Counted from the stretch's first letter, positions 26,211-34,608 are shown. The stretch: DNA of 64,000 nt from Nonomuraea candida (GCF_000725485.1 NZ_JOAG01000026.1:1-64000); one strand, 5' to 3'. Notes: generated from the letters alone by a model not told the origin. Made by a program: numbers and translations.

Positions 26211-26987
26211 TCAGAGGCCGTCGAGGAACTCCTCCAGCACCCGGTTGTAGACCTCCGGCCGCTCCACGTTGGGATAGCCGGCAGCGCCCGCGATCGAGAC
26301 CGACCGCCCGTCGGCGACGGCCCGGACGAGCCGTTCGGGCGAGCGGAGGTGGTCGGGCGAGGACTCGGCCCCGTGCACGGCCAGCACCGGCACGCCGATC
26401 GAGGCGATCCGCTCCCCGGGGTCGGGCGCCGGCACGAGATGGTCGGGCTCTCCGAGGGAGTGCTTGGACATGGTGCTCCTGGCCATCCGCATCAGCCGGC
26501 TCACGACCAGGGGGTCGAGATCGTCGAGCGTGCGGTGCGGCCCCGGGAGGAGCCTGGCGTACGTCTCCACCGACGCGTCCAGGTCGCCGGCGGCCATCGC
26601 CGCGTGCCAGGCCCCCATGACCTCGATGAGCCACGGGTCCTCGAAACGCGGCGCGCTCGACCCGGCGCCGGTGACCACCAGGGCGCTGACGAGCTCAGGA
26701 TGCTCCAGCGCGGTGTCGACCGCGGTGCCCGCCCCCATGGACACCCCGGCCAGGACGGCGGGGCCCGTGTCCAGGTGACGCAGCAGGGCGGCGACGTCGT
26801 CGGCGAGGCGGTAGGGCGCGGTGGCGTTGGCGGAGCGGCCGTGCCCGCGGGCGTCCGGGGCGATCACGCGGTAGCGGGAGGAGAAGTGCCGGATCTGGTC
26901 CTCCCACATCCCGTGGTCGAGAAAGCCGCCGTGCAGCAGGACAAGAGGACGGCCGGTGCCGCGATCAATCCAGAACAGCTCTTTCAT
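26211..26987 (-). CDS. alpha/beta hydrolase with altered catalytic His site
   Basis: A 258-aa alpha/beta hydrolase with LLHGGFLDH oxyanion segment, DARGHGRS, nucleophile elbow GVSMGAG and a DHLRSPE region. At the C-terminal position where the family has G-x-G-H-x-P-N-x-E-R-P, the sequence reads GAAGYPNVERP, so the usual catalytic histidine is not there. It may be catalytically impaired or use another residue. It is divergent from a MarR regulator, and one of two identical 17-bp sites begins at its start codon, so MarR repression is likely. Its ligand could be the same small hydrophobic or phenolic compound MarR senses. Confidence 0.8.
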   Translation of the reverse strand: MKELFWIDRGTGRPLVLLHGGFLDHGMWEDQIRHFSSRYRVIAPDARGHGRSANATAPYRLADDVAALLRHLDTGPAVLAGVSMGAGTAVDTALEHPELVSALVVTGAGSSAPRFEDPWLIEVMGAWHAAMAAGDLDASVETYARLLPGPHRTLDDLDPLVVSRLMRMARSTMSKHSLGEPDHLVPAPDPGERIASIGVPVLAVHGAESSPDHLRSPERLVRAVADGRSVSIAGAAGYPNVERPEVYNRVLEEFLDGL

Positions 26988-27034
26988 GACAACCAAGGTG
27001 TCATATTGGCCCGAGAATGACAACCAAGGTGTCA
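26987..27034. promoter_or_regulatory. twin MarR-type operators
   Basis: TGACAACCAAGGTGTCA occurs exactly at 26987-27003 and 27018-27034, a 31-bp period (three helical turns). Each has inverted TGACA/TGTCA arms. They fill the gap between the divergent hydrolase and MarR genes. Confidence 0.75.
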
Positions 27035-27044
27035 TGATGGAGAG

Positions 27045-27518
27045 GTGAGAGAGACAGATCCCGGCCCGGCCGCCGGGGCGCCGGCCGACCGGCTGGCCGA
27101 GGTGTTCGACCTGGTGGGCCCGCTCTACCGCCGCGCCCAGCGCAAGGTGGAGCAGGACGTGCCCCGCGAAGGGCTGTCGGTCGGGGTGCGGGCGGTGCTC
27201 AACCTGCTGCGCGAGCAGGGCCCGATGACCGTCCCGCAGATGGGCCGCGCCCAGGCGCTGAGCCGCCAGTTCGTGCAGCGCATGGTCAACGACGCGGCCG
27301 AGCGCGGCCTGGTGGAGCTCGCCGCGAACCCGGCGCACAAGAGGTCCTCGCTCATCCGGCTCACTCCGGAGGGGCGGGCGGCGATCGACGCGGTGGTCGA
27401 GCGCGAGCGCCGGCTGCTGCGCCAGGCCGGCGGCGACCTGACCGAGGCCGAGATCGACTCCTGCCTCCGCGTCCTCTCGCGCCTCCTCCACTTCCTCGAC
27501 GACGTCGACATGGACTGA
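27045..27518 (+). CDS. MarR-family transcriptional regulator
   Basis: A 157-aa MarR protein: dimerisation helix (ADRLAEVFDLVGPLYRRAQRKVEQ), winged helix-turn-helix (MTVPQMGRAQALSRQFVQRMVNDAAERGLVE) with the wing NPAHKRSSLIRLTPEG, and a C-terminal dimer helix ending FLDDVDMD. It starts with GTG at 27045 immediately after GGAGAG. It probably represses itself and the divergent hydrolase through the paired operators upstream. Confidence 0.88.
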   Translation: MRETDPGPAAGAPADRLAEVFDLVGPLYRRAQRKVEQDVPREGLSVGVRAVLNLLREQGPMTVPQMGRAQALSRQFVQRMVNDAAERGLVELAANPAHKRSSLIRLTPEGRAAIDAVVERERRLLRQAGGDLTEAEIDSCLRVLSRLLHFLDDVDMD

Positions 27519-27530
27519 CCCCGGCACGCC

Positions 27531-27560
27531 CCCCGGCCTTCCCTCGCTCGCCGGCCGGGG
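27531..27560. terminator. hairpin between convergent genes
   Basis: CCCCGGCC (27531-27538) and GGCCGGGG (27553-27560) form an 8-bp stem with a 14-base loop between the MarR and GNAT genes. No T-run is present. Confidence 0.45.
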
Positions 27561-27569
27561 AGCGCTCGT

Positions 27570-28112
27570 TCAGGGCAGCGCGGGCTCGTCGTCCCACTCG
27601 GGGAGGGTCACGGTGCCGGACTGCCAGTCGCGGCGCAGGATGGCGTACGCGACCGCGTCGTGCACCGTGCCGTCCGGGGCGGGCCAGGCCTCGCGGTAGT
27701 GCGCCTCCTTCACGTATCCCGACTTGCGGAACACCGCCCGCATCGCGCGGTTGTCCTGCCGGGTGTGACCCTCGATCCTGCGTACTTCGGGGAACTCGTC
27801 GAACAGGTAGTGGGTCAGCCAGGTGACGGCCGTCGTGCCCAGGCCCTGGCCGCGACGGGCGGCGCGGATGCGCAGGTCGAACATGGGGGTGTCGTCGGCG
27901 AGGTCCTGCAGCCGGATCAGGCCGGCCCGCTCGCCGTCCGCCAGCACCCAGAACGTCCTGTTCTCCTCGTCGTCATAGACGCCGTCGGCGACGCGCTGCC
28001 GGATGGCCCGCGCCTCCTGGACACCGGCGTGGTAGGGCCATTCCTCGCCGGTCAGGAAACCGACCAGCGCGTCCGCCTCGTCGGGCGAGAATCTCGGGAA
28101 CTCGATCTGCAC
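27570..28112 (-). CDS. GNAT-family N-acetyltransferase
   Basis: A 180-aa GCN5-related acetyltransferase. It shows the N-terminal IEFPRFSPDEADALVGFLTG, beta-4 FWVLADGERAGLIRLQDL, the acetyl-CoA pyrophosphate loop RAARRGQGLGTTAV, and C-terminal GHTRQDNRAMRAVFRKSGYVKE typical of the RimJ/RimL-like branch. The GTG at 28112 with GGGAG upstream gives the family-like N-terminus; a TTG at 28151 would add 13 residues without support. Substrate unknown (an N-terminal amine, amino-sugar or small molecule). It is convergent with the MarR gene. Confidence 0.85.
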   Translation of the reverse strand: MQIEFPRFSPDEADALVGFLTGEEWPYHAGVQEARAIRQRVADGVYDDEENRTFWVLADGERAGLIRLQDLADDTPMFDLRIRAARRGQGLGTTAVTWLTHYLFDEFPEVRRIEGHTRQDNRAMRAVFRKSGYVKEAHYREAWPAPDGTVHDAVAYAILRRDWQSGTVTLPEWDDEPALP

Positions 28113-28194
28113 GACTCCCGATCCTGGCAGACGGCGCCGAACCGCCGCCAACCTATTTAGGGCCGGTCGTTTTCCCGGAAAGGGTCCGGGGCCT

Positions 28195-28899
28195 TCACCT
28201 GAGGTGCCCGTCCATGTGGCCCGCCGTCACCACCAGCCGCACCGCCCGGTCGACCCCCGCCACGATCACCGCCCCCGGCCCCGTCTGATCGACCCAGTAG
28301 TCGGGCACCGTGGACGGCGCGAGCACCCGGTCGTACGGCGCCCGCTCGGGGCAGCCGAGCGAGCTGCCCCCGACGACCAGGTGCGGGCGGACCCCGGCGG
28401 CGGCCAGGTTTCTGCGGGCCGTCTCCGCCACCACCGGGTCCTCTTCGATCGACGTCACGCGCCCCGACTCGCCGGTCAGCCGGCACAGCAGCGCGGTGAT
28501 CCACCCGCTGCCCGTGCCGACTTCGAGCACCCGGTTGCCGGGATGCGGGTCGAGGAGTTCGAGCAGGTCGACGACGGCGCTGGGGGCGGGGTTGACGCAG
28601 GTGTAGGCGGTGCCGCCGGGGCCGAGCGGCGTGGCGATCGGCTTGCCGGAGTAGACGGCGTCCCACCAGCCGGGCGGATCGACCTCCCGGTCGATCGGCA
28701 CCGCGCCGCCGTCGTCGTCGAGCGCGAGCCCCAGGGAGGGCACGAACCAGTGGCGTGGCACCTTCCGCAGCGCCTGCATGATGGCACCCGTGGCCGGCGC
28801 GCGGCGCTCGGTGATGGTCGCGATCATCGCCTCAAGTCGCCACGCCACATGGGGAAGGGTCGGTGAGCTTCGCCGGGTTCCGCCGTCATGCCTGCTCAC
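28195..28899 (-). CDS. protein-L-isoaspartate O-methyltransferase-like methyltransferase
   Basis: A 234-aa SAM-dependent methyltransferase of the PIMT-like type. An N-terminal helix region (LRKVPRHWFVPSL) is followed by a substrate-side segment (SGKPIATPLGPGG), SAM motif I LEVGTGSGWITALL, acidic SIEEDP, and VVGGSSLGCPERAPYDRVL. The C-terminal portion is short, VDRAVRLVVTAGHMDGHLR. The GTG at 28899 follows AAGGAGG with ideal spacing. Related actinobacterial proteins modify isoaspartate or, beside lanthipeptide genes, aspartate; no such peptide gene is seen here. It stands alone between the GNAT and DUF6194 genes. Confidence 0.75.
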   Translation of the reverse strand: MSRHDGGTRRSSPTLPHVAWRLEAMIATITERRAPATGAIMQALRKVPRHWFVPSLGLALDDDGGAVPIDREVDPPGWWDAVYSGKPIATPLGPGGTAYTCVNPAPSAVVDLLELLDPHPGNRVLEVGTGSGWITALLCRLTGESGRVTSIEEDPVVAETARRNLAAAGVRPHLVVGGSSLGCPERAPYDRVLAPSTVPDYWVDQTGPGAVIVAGVDRAVRLVVTAGHMDGHLR

Positions 28900-28992
28900 A
28901 GCGCCTCCTTCGGCCGGGCGAATGCTAAGGGTGACCGTACGGCCACGCATCGCGGCCTGGCAAGGCCGTTGCGGAAAACCGCAGCCGATCGC

Positions 28993-29484
28993 TCACATTT
29001 GCCGGGGCCCGCGCGGCCGGTGGCGCTTGGCCGCGCGCTCGTGGGCCCCTCTCAGCAGGCCACGGACCCGCTCGACGGTCTCCTCGTCGCCCGCCGGGTT
29101 CAGGATGGCGATCCACCCCTGGGTGGCGTAGTTCGGGTTGGGGATGATCCGGTTGATCACGGTGTAGTCGTGCTCGGCGCGGTGCTCCCGGTGCGCGGCC
29201 GGCGGGTAGCCGACGAGCCGCTCGAACTCCGCCCGCCCGACCGCCACGTTCAGCCGGAACACCCCGGGCCGGTTGAGGTCGGACTCGGTGTCGAACCCCT
29301 CGTAGTCCTTGGTCACGATCGTCGCGTACGGCAGGCGGCCGTCGGTCGGCACCCGGCCCTCGGGCGCGTAGAAGATGAACGTGTCCCCCCACGCCAGCTC
29401 GGGAGAGCCGTCACCCGGCCCGGCCGTCTGCACGAACGTCTCCGGCAGGCCGCTCACGAACTCGATGATGTCCTTCTCGTTCAC
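28993..29484 (-). CDS. DUF6194 family protein
   Basis: A 163-aa protein beginning NEKDIIEFVSGLPETFVQTAG, with FIFYAPEG, LPYATIVTKDYEGFDTESDLNRPGVFRLN and HDYTVINRIIPNPNYATQGW. This order matches the uncharacterised DUF6194 family. The second of two adjacent GTG codons (29484) is chosen, since AGGAG is 5 nt upstream; GTG 29487 is the alternative. It is cytoplasmic by composition. Function unknown. The 200-bp upstream gap is locally A+T-richer near 29500-29560 and probably holds its promoter. Confidence 0.75.
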   Translation of the reverse strand: MNEKDIIEFVSGLPETFVQTAGPGDGSPELAWGDTFIFYAPEGRVPTDGRLPYATIVTKDYEGFDTESDLNRPGVFRLNVAVGRAEFERLVGYPPAAHREHRAEHDYTVINRIIPNPNYATQGWIAILNPAGDEETVERVRGLLRGAHERAAKRHRPRGPRQM

Positions 29485-29702
29485 CACGACTCCTTCTCAC
29501 AGGTTTCCTGCCTTCAATCGTCTCATTGAAGTGCTATTTGAGGGTTTGCGGCGACAGTGCCGAGGAAAGCGGGTCGGAACCCTCAAGCCGGGGAGGACGC
29601 CCCGGGCCGGCGGGCGCGCCTCCGCGCGCCGCACAGGCGCGCCCGGCCTCCGCGCGCCGGCGGGGACGCCGCCCGTGATCGGCCTCGGGCATGCTGGATC
29701 AC

Positions 29703-30437
29703 ATGTCCGAGACACCTCTGCCCGGCGGCTTCGTGACCGCCGTGGTCCGCGTCGGCGACACCGTCCGCCGTGCCCCGGGGCCGCGGGCCGCGTACGTGCA
29801 CGAGCTGCTGCGCCTGTTCGAGCGGCACGGCTGGCCGGGCGCGCCGCGCTTCCTCGGCCTCGACGAGCGCGGGCGCGAGATCCTGGAGTACGTGGACGGC
29901 CACGTGGCGTGGGAGGAGGCCCAGCCGGACGGCGTCACCTCCGACGAGAGCCTGGCGCGCGTCGCCGAGCTGGTGCGCCGATTCCACGACCTGACCGCGG
30001 GCACCCCGCTGGCCGGGAAGTCGGAGGTGGCCTGCCACAACGACCTCTCCCCGAAGAACACCGTCTACCGGGACGGCGGCGCGGGGCTGCGGCCGGTGGC
30101 GTTCATCGACTGGGACCTCGCCGCGCCGGGGCGGCGGCTCCACGACGTGGCGCACGTCTGCTGGCAGTACGCCGCCCTGGGCCCCGGCGCCGAGCCCGGG
30201 GCGGCCGCGGGCCGGCTCCGGATGATCTGCGACGCCTACGGCCTGGCCGACCGCGGCGAGGTGGTGGACGGCGTCCTGTGGTGGCAGGACCGGTGCCGGC
30301 GCGGCATCGAGGCGGACGGGGCGGCCGGGATGCCGCACGCGGTCAGGCTGCGCGCGGACGGCGTCGTCGAGCAGGTCCGCGCCGCCCGCGACTGGGTCGC
30401 CGCACACCGCGCCGACCTGGCCCGCGCCCTCCGCTGA
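29703..30437 (+). CDS. aminoglycoside-phosphotransferase-like kinase
   Basis: A 244-aa APH/choline-kinase-fold protein with a short N-lobe. The catalytic loop is CHNDLSPKNTVY (H-x-D-x-x-x-x-N) and the metal site is AFIDWDLAAPGRR. The region between, EILEYVDGHVAW, corresponds to the hinge. Most actinobacterial homologues are phosphotransferases of unknown substrate, not proven resistance enzymes. Start ATG 29703 is chosen (MSETPLPGGF); ATG 29691 would add four residues. It is monocistronic. Confidence 0.78.
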   Translation: MSETPLPGGFVTAVVRVGDTVRRAPGPRAAYVHELLRLFERHGWPGAPRFLGLDERGREILEYVDGHVAWEEAQPDGVTSDESLARVAELVRRFHDLTAGTPLAGKSEVACHNDLSPKNTVYRDGGAGLRPVAFIDWDLAAPGRRLHDVAHVCWQYAALGPGAEPGAAAGRLRMICDAYGLADRGEVVDGVLWWQDRCRRGIEADGAAGMPHAVRLRADGVVEQVRAARDWVAAHRADLARALR

Positions 30438-30444
30438 CCGGCCC

Positions 30445-30560
30445 GCACGCGGCCCGGGCCGGCTGAAGGCCGAGCCGGTCGAAGGCCGGGGCCGAAGATC
30501 GGGCCGGCCGAAGGTCAGGCTGGGCGAAGGCTGGGGTCGAAGGCCGGGCCGGGCGCGGGC
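30445..30560. repeat. degenerate GAAGGC-rich repeats
   Basis: Short variants of GGCCGAAGGCCGGGCCG recur about every 15-20 bases between the phosphotransferase and the minus-strand M48 protease gene, partly within the protease 3' end. The copies are too diverged to define a fixed unit. Confidence 0.4.
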
Positions 30561-32062
30561 GGGTCAGTCAGGGCGGGCCGGCCGGGCGCGTCCAGCGGCA
30601 CGTAGTCGTGGCGCATGCCGTGATCGCCGAGCCACCGCCGCAGCCCCGCCACGGCCGCCGGATCGGCCGCCACCTGGGCCGCGTACTCCGACAGCGCCAC
30701 CTCCTCGCCGTCGTCGAACAGCAGCCGCGCGGGCCCCGACCACGACAGCGTCCACCTGGCCTGGCCGAGCTGGATCAGCACCGCCTCCAGCGCCTGCCCC
30801 AGCACCCCCGCCAGCAGCGTCGGGGACGGGTTCCAGCCCTGCTCCAGCAGCCTGGCCTCCAGCTCCGCCTGCCGCCCCCGCGCGATCGCCTCGAACGCCG
30901 CGTCCAGGTACGGCCGCGCGGCCCCCATCACCTGCTGCCCGGCCGTCGCCAGGTCGTGGAGGGCGTCGGCGTTGCGCGCGGCGTACATGCCGTGCGCGAC
31001 CAGCTCCTCCCACGGCACCGGACGCAGCTCGCGCAGCGCGTCGGGCGACCACATCGTCCGCTCCACGGCCTGCACCGCCACGTTGGCGTCCATCAGCAGC
31101 GTCAGGGCCGAGCGCGGGTCGGGCACGTGCTGCGGCTCCGGCAGGTGCTCGATGGCGGCCAGGCGCTCGGCCAGGCTCGGGTGGGAGTCGTACGGGGAGA
31201 CCTCCTCGGGCCGCTCGGCCAGCCTGGCCAGCTCGGCCTGGCGCTCGGGGTCGCTCATCAGCTCGTGGAACCCGCCGAACACCGTCGCCGGCCGGGAGCC
31301 GCCCGCGCCCGCCAGGACCAGGTAGTTGTCGACGTACAGGTCCCAGCCGGCCGCGGTGGAGTGGATCTTGCGCAGGGCGCCCGCCATGGCCTGCCGGCCG
31401 CCGATCGCCACGGCGAACTGGTCGGCCTCCAGCTCCTGCTTGCGGGAGACGGCCTGCGAGACGCGCAGGTAGAGCTTGGCGTACCAGGTGAACAGGCGCT
31501 GCACGAACGGATGGTTGCGCAGGCCCTGGACGGTGGCGATGAGCGAGACCCGGCCGCGGTAGACCGGCGCGCCCAGCCGCGTGTGCGCGCCGCTGTAATG
31601 GCCGAGCTCGTGCCCGAGCACCGCGCGCATCTCGTCCACGGTGAGCGTCTGCAGCAGCGGCAGCCCGATGAACATGCGCCGCCGGGTGGCCCGCAGGCCC
31701 AGCCACCGCGTGTCCTCCGACACGGCCGCGTTCACCTCCGCGACCAGGCGGATCTCGTCGGGCGGCGCGGTGCGCACCCGCTGGGCGAGCTCCTCGACCG
31801 TCTGCCACAGGACCGGCTCGTGCTCGCGCCCGACGGCCACGCCGGGCTCCTCGCCGCCGCGCCGGCGGCTGACCATGATCAGGGCCCGGACGAGGGCGAT
31901 CGCGGCCAGCGTGAGCACGACCGCGAACTTGACGGTGTTGGCGTGGAAGTCGACGACGAGCATGACGTCGATGAAGATGGCGGCCACCAGGATGAGGCCG
32001 ACCAGCACGTAGAAGCCGGCGAGCAGGGTAAAGGCCAGCACTGCTCGGAACGCTGTCGTCAT
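30515..32062 (-). CDS. M48-family membrane metalloprotease
   Basis: A 515-aa protein with two N-terminal transmembrane helices (about residues 8-33 and 44-64), then a Ste24/HtpX-like zinc protease domain. The active-site helix is AVLGHELGHYSGAH (HExxH), with the third ligand probably in QELEADQFAV. The remaining 250 residues are a soluble helical region ending in a Pro-rich tail. HtpX-like proteases degrade damaged membrane proteins. The gene is divergent from dgt, sharing an 80-bp promoter region. Confidence 0.88.
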   Translation of the reverse strand: MTTAFRAVLAFTLLAGFYVLVGLILVAAIFIDVMLVVDFHANTVKFAVVLTLAAIALVRALIMVSRRRGGEEPGVAVGREHEPVLWQTVEELAQRVRTAPPDEIRLVAEVNAAVSEDTRWLGLRATRRRMFIGLPLLQTLTVDEMRAVLGHELGHYSGAHTRLGAPVYRGRVSLIATVQGLRNHPFVQRLFTWYAKLYLRVSQAVSRKQELEADQFAVAIGGRQAMAGALRKIHSTAAGWDLYVDNYLVLAGAGGSRPATVFGGFHELMSDPERQAELARLAERPEEVSPYDSHPSLAERLAAIEHLPEPQHVPDPRSALTLLMDANVAVQAVERTMWSPDALRELRPVPWEELVAHGMYAARNADALHDLATAGQQVMGAARPYLDAAFEAIARGRQAELEARLLEQGWNPSPTLLAGVLGQALEAVLIQLGQARWTLSWSGPARLLFDDGEEVALSEYAAQVAADPAAVAGLRRWLGDHGMRHDYVPLDAPGRPALTDPPAPGPAFDPSLRPA

Positions 32063-32126
32063 GGGGGAGGGCTCCCGGGGAAGGGGTTCTCGCGAGGCTT
32101 GACACTAGCGGAGACGGGAAACTGGA

Positions 32127-32132
32127 TAAAAT
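32127..32132 (+). promoter_or_regulatory. -10 element of leaderless dgt
   Basis: TAAAAT ends ten bases before the dgt ATG, so the transcript is probably leaderless. A TTGACA at 32099-32104 lies 22 bp upstream, too far for a standard -35 partner. Confidence 0.5.
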
Positions 32133-32142
32133 CACTTCACTG

Positions 32143-33369
32143 ATGCCGTATTACGACGAGCATGACCAGGAGCGTTGGGTTCCGGAACTTCCCGGCAATC
32201 CGGAACGCTCCGCGTTCGAACGCGACAGAGCGCGGGTGCTGCACAGCGCCGCGCTGCGCAGGCTGGCCGCCAAGACGCAGGTGGTGGGCCCGGGAGAGAC
32301 GTTCGGCGGCGGGCAGCACATCCCGCGCACCCGGCTGACCCACTCGCTCGAATGCGCCCAGGTGGGCCGGGAGATGGGCGCCACGCTGGGCGTGGACCCC
32401 GACCTGGTGGAGACCGCCTGCCTGGCGCACGACCTGGGGCATCCGCCGTTCGGGCACAACGGCGAGGTGGCGCTCAACGCGCTGTCGGAGTCGTGCGGCG
32501 GCTTCGAGGGCAACGCGCAGAGCCTGCGCCTGCTCACCCGCCTGGAGGCCAAGGTGCTCACCGAGGACGGCCGCAGCGCCGGGCTCAACCTGACCCGCGC
32601 CGCCCTGGACGCCGCCATCAAGTATCCGTGGACGTGCGACAGATCACCCAAGTTCGGCGTGTACGACGACGACCTGCCGGTGTTCGAGTGGATCAGGAAG
32701 GGCGCGCCCGAGGGCCGGGTGAGCTTCGAGGCGCAGATCATGGACTGGGCCGACGACGTGGCCTACTCCGTCCACGACCTGGAGGACGCCTTCAACCTCG
32801 GTCACGTCACCCCCGAGGCGCTCCAGTCGCCCGTGGAGCGCGCCCAGGTGTGCGAGATCACCCGCACCTGGTACGCCCCCGGCGCCGACCTGAACGAGCT
32901 GGAGGAGGTCTTCGCCAAGCTGATCGACGACCCGCTCTGGCCGCGCCGCTTCGAGGCCACGCTCGCCGACCTGGCCGGGCTCAAGGCGCTCACCAGCGGG
33001 CTCATCGGCCGCTTCTGCCGCTCGGCGCAGGCCGCCACCAAGGAGGAGGCGGCGTACGGCTCGCGCCACCGCGCCGACCTCGTGGTGCCGCACGCCACCA
33101 GGCTGGAGTGCGCGCTGCTCAAGGGCGTCACGGCGCACTACGTCATGACCACCGAGGACCACCACGCCACCCAGGCCAGGCAGCGCGAGCTCATCACCGA
33201 GCTGGCCTCCATGATCATGCTGGGCGCGCCCGGCACGCTGGAGCCCGCCTTCCGGCCCGCGTTCCTGGAGGCGGGCGACGACGCCGCCCGCGTGCGGGTG
33301 GTGATCGACCAGATCGCCTCGCTCACCGACACCTCGGCGGTCGCCTGGCACCGCCGCCTCTCCCGCTGA
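32143..33369 (+). CDS. dgt: deoxyguanosinetriphosphate triphosphohydrolase
   Basis: A 408-aa HD-domain dNTPase. The N-terminal AFERDRARVLHSAALRRLAA, TRLTHSLE, the HD motif CLAHDLGHPPFGHNGE, and MDWADDVAYSVHDLED match the Dgt/SAMHD1-like family. It hydrolyses dNTPs to nucleoside and triphosphate, so it controls dNTP pools. It precedes dnaG as in other actinobacteria, though here a gene remnant and a lipoprotein gene intervene. The start is at a leaderless promoter. Confidence 0.93.
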   Translation: MPYYDEHDQERWVPELPGNPERSAFERDRARVLHSAALRRLAAKTQVVGPGETFGGGQHIPRTRLTHSLECAQVGREMGATLGVDPDLVETACLAHDLGHPPFGHNGEVALNALSESCGGFEGNAQSLRLLTRLEAKVLTEDGRSAGLNLTRAALDAAIKYPWTCDRSPKFGVYDDDLPVFEWIRKGAPEGRVSFEAQIMDWADDVAYSVHDLEDAFNLGHVTPEALQSPVERAQVCEITRTWYAPGADLNELEEVFAKLIDDPLWPRRFEATLADLAGLKALTSGLIGRFCRSAQAATKEEAAYGSRHRADLVVPHATRLECALLKGVTAHYVMTTEDHHATQARQRELITELASMIMLGAPGTLEPAFRPAFLEAGDDAARVRVVIDQIASLTDTSAVAWHRRLSR

Positions 33370-33419
33370 CCGCCCCTCCCGCCGACAAGGGCGTCGCCGG
33401 ACCCGCCCGGCGGGCGGCG

Positions 33420-33575
33420 CTTCGCCGAGACCGGCGTGCGTTCATCGCCTACTGGCTGCGCGGCGGCCGGGTCGTGGCCGGCATGAACGTCAACGTCTGG
33501 GACGTCGTGGCCGAGATCCAGGAGCTGATCAGGTCGGGCGTCACCGTTGACCCAAAGGAGCTGTCGTCGGGTTGA
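33420..33575 (+). pseudogene. C-terminal remnant of FAD-dependent reductase (Reductase_C)
   Basis: In one plus-strand frame, without an upstream start or FAD/NAD domains, the bases read RRAFIAYWLRGGRVVAGM, then NVNVWDVVAEIQELIRSG and VDPKEL before a stop. This is the conserved tail of ferredoxin/rubredoxin reductases. The flavoprotein core that should precede it is absent; dgt ends 50 bp upstream. The last 35 bases overlap the convergent M23-like gene. Confidence 0.65.
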
Positions 33576-34440
33576 GGATGATGACGTCGTCGTCGTCCTT
33601 CTTCTTGGTCGTCTTCCGAGGCCGCGGGGTCTGGCTCTGCTGCGGCTCCGGCTGGGACTGGAGCTGCCTGGAGGAGCACTGCACCGTGCAGCCCGGCGTC
33701 TCGCCCAGCTCGCCGCGCAGCTTCAGCGTCTCGTCCCTGGGCGAGAGCGTGCGGTTGCCCTTCTGCCAGGCGTCGAGGTAGTCCCACGGCTTGACCATGC
33801 CCCTGCGCACCCACCAGAACGCGGGCCCGGTCTTCCACGAGATCGCGAAGTAGAGGTTGGACCCGGTGTCGCGGGCGTTGCCCGACCTGCCCACCTTGCC
33901 CAGCGCCTGGCCGGCCTTGACGCGCACGCCCGGCTTGATCCCGTCGGCCACCGAGTCGAGGTGGCCGCCGAGGTAGCGCACGCCGTCCTCGCCGATGATC
34001 GTGACGAACCTGCCCTCGCGGTGCTCCCCGGCGTCGGTGGCCGGCGACCACCGGTCCTGGAGGTTCACCTCGTCCACGACGCCGTCGACGGGCGCCACGA
34101 ACGTGCAGCCCCGCTTGGCCCAGATCGTCGTCTTGGGCAGCACGAGCAGCTTGCGCTGGTAGCTGCTCTTGCAGCCCTTCACCGGGAAGGCGTAGGTGTA
34201 CTTCGACAGCTTCGGCGGCGGCACCTGCACCGGGTCGTCGCCCTTGGGCGGCCGGCCGGCCGACTGGTGCACCGGGGTCGGGGCGGGGCTGGTGGCCGTC
34301 GCCGGGGGAGTGCCCGTGATCGGGGCGGTGGAGGGCGGCTTGGCGCCGACTCCCGCCAGCCCGTTGGCCTGGGTGCAGGCACCGGTCAACAGCACAGCGC
34401 CCACGACGGCCGCCCATCGTCCGAAATGCCCCGATCGCAT
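33541..34440 (-). CDS. M23/LytM-like lipoprotein, catalytically degenerate
   Basis: A 299-aa exported protein. The signal peptide ends in lipobox LLTGAC, so it is a lipoprotein; a Pro/Thr/Ala linker follows (about residues 25-75). A LytM-like barrel covers GCTFVAPVDGVVDEV, GEDGVRYLGGHLDSVADGIKPG and QALGKVGRSG. The zinc-ligand HxH motif (usually HLHFE) is replaced by NLYFAISW, and the first H-x-x-x-D is also missing, so peptidase activity is unlikely; it may bind or activate cell-wall enzymes. The tail is acidic/basic (KKKDDDDV). The ATG at 34440 follows GGAG; a GTG at 34473 has no such site. Confidence 0.8.
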   Translation of the reverse strand: MRSGHFGRWAAVVGAVLLTGACTQANGLAGVGAKPPSTAPITGTPPATATSPAPTPVHQSAGRPPKGDDPVQVPPPKLSKYTYAFPVKGCKSSYQRKLLVLPKTTIWAKRGCTFVAPVDGVVDEVNLQDRWSPATDAGEHREGRFVTIIGEDGVRYLGGHLDSVADGIKPGVRVKAGQALGKVGRSGNARDTGSNLYFAISWKTGPAFWWVRRGMVKPWDYLDAWQKGNRTLSPRDETLKLRGELGETPGCTVQCSSRQLQSQPEPQQSQTPRPRKTTKKKDDDDVIILNPTTAPLGQR

Positions 34441-34608
34441 GATCTCCACCCGTGTCACCGTTTCCACCGACAACCTTTACCTTTGTAGCCGACCCGGAGC
34501 CCCCGCATAGCCGCTTTCCCCCTTTCGCCGCCGCGAGGTGACCCTCGCCTTCCTCCCCGCTCCCGCCGCCGGGGACACGCGGGGCGCCGAACCGTCGGTG
34601 GGGCGGAA

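Noticed and set aside
29691..30437. Aminoglycoside resistance gene
   Set aside because: The APH fold is clear but the sequence lacks resistance-specific features; most such actinobacterial kinases have other or unknown substrates.
32099..32132. TTGACA/TAAAAT as a standard dgt promoter
   Set aside because: The spacer is 22 bp, too long for a sigma-70 pair; only the -10 box fits the leaderless start.
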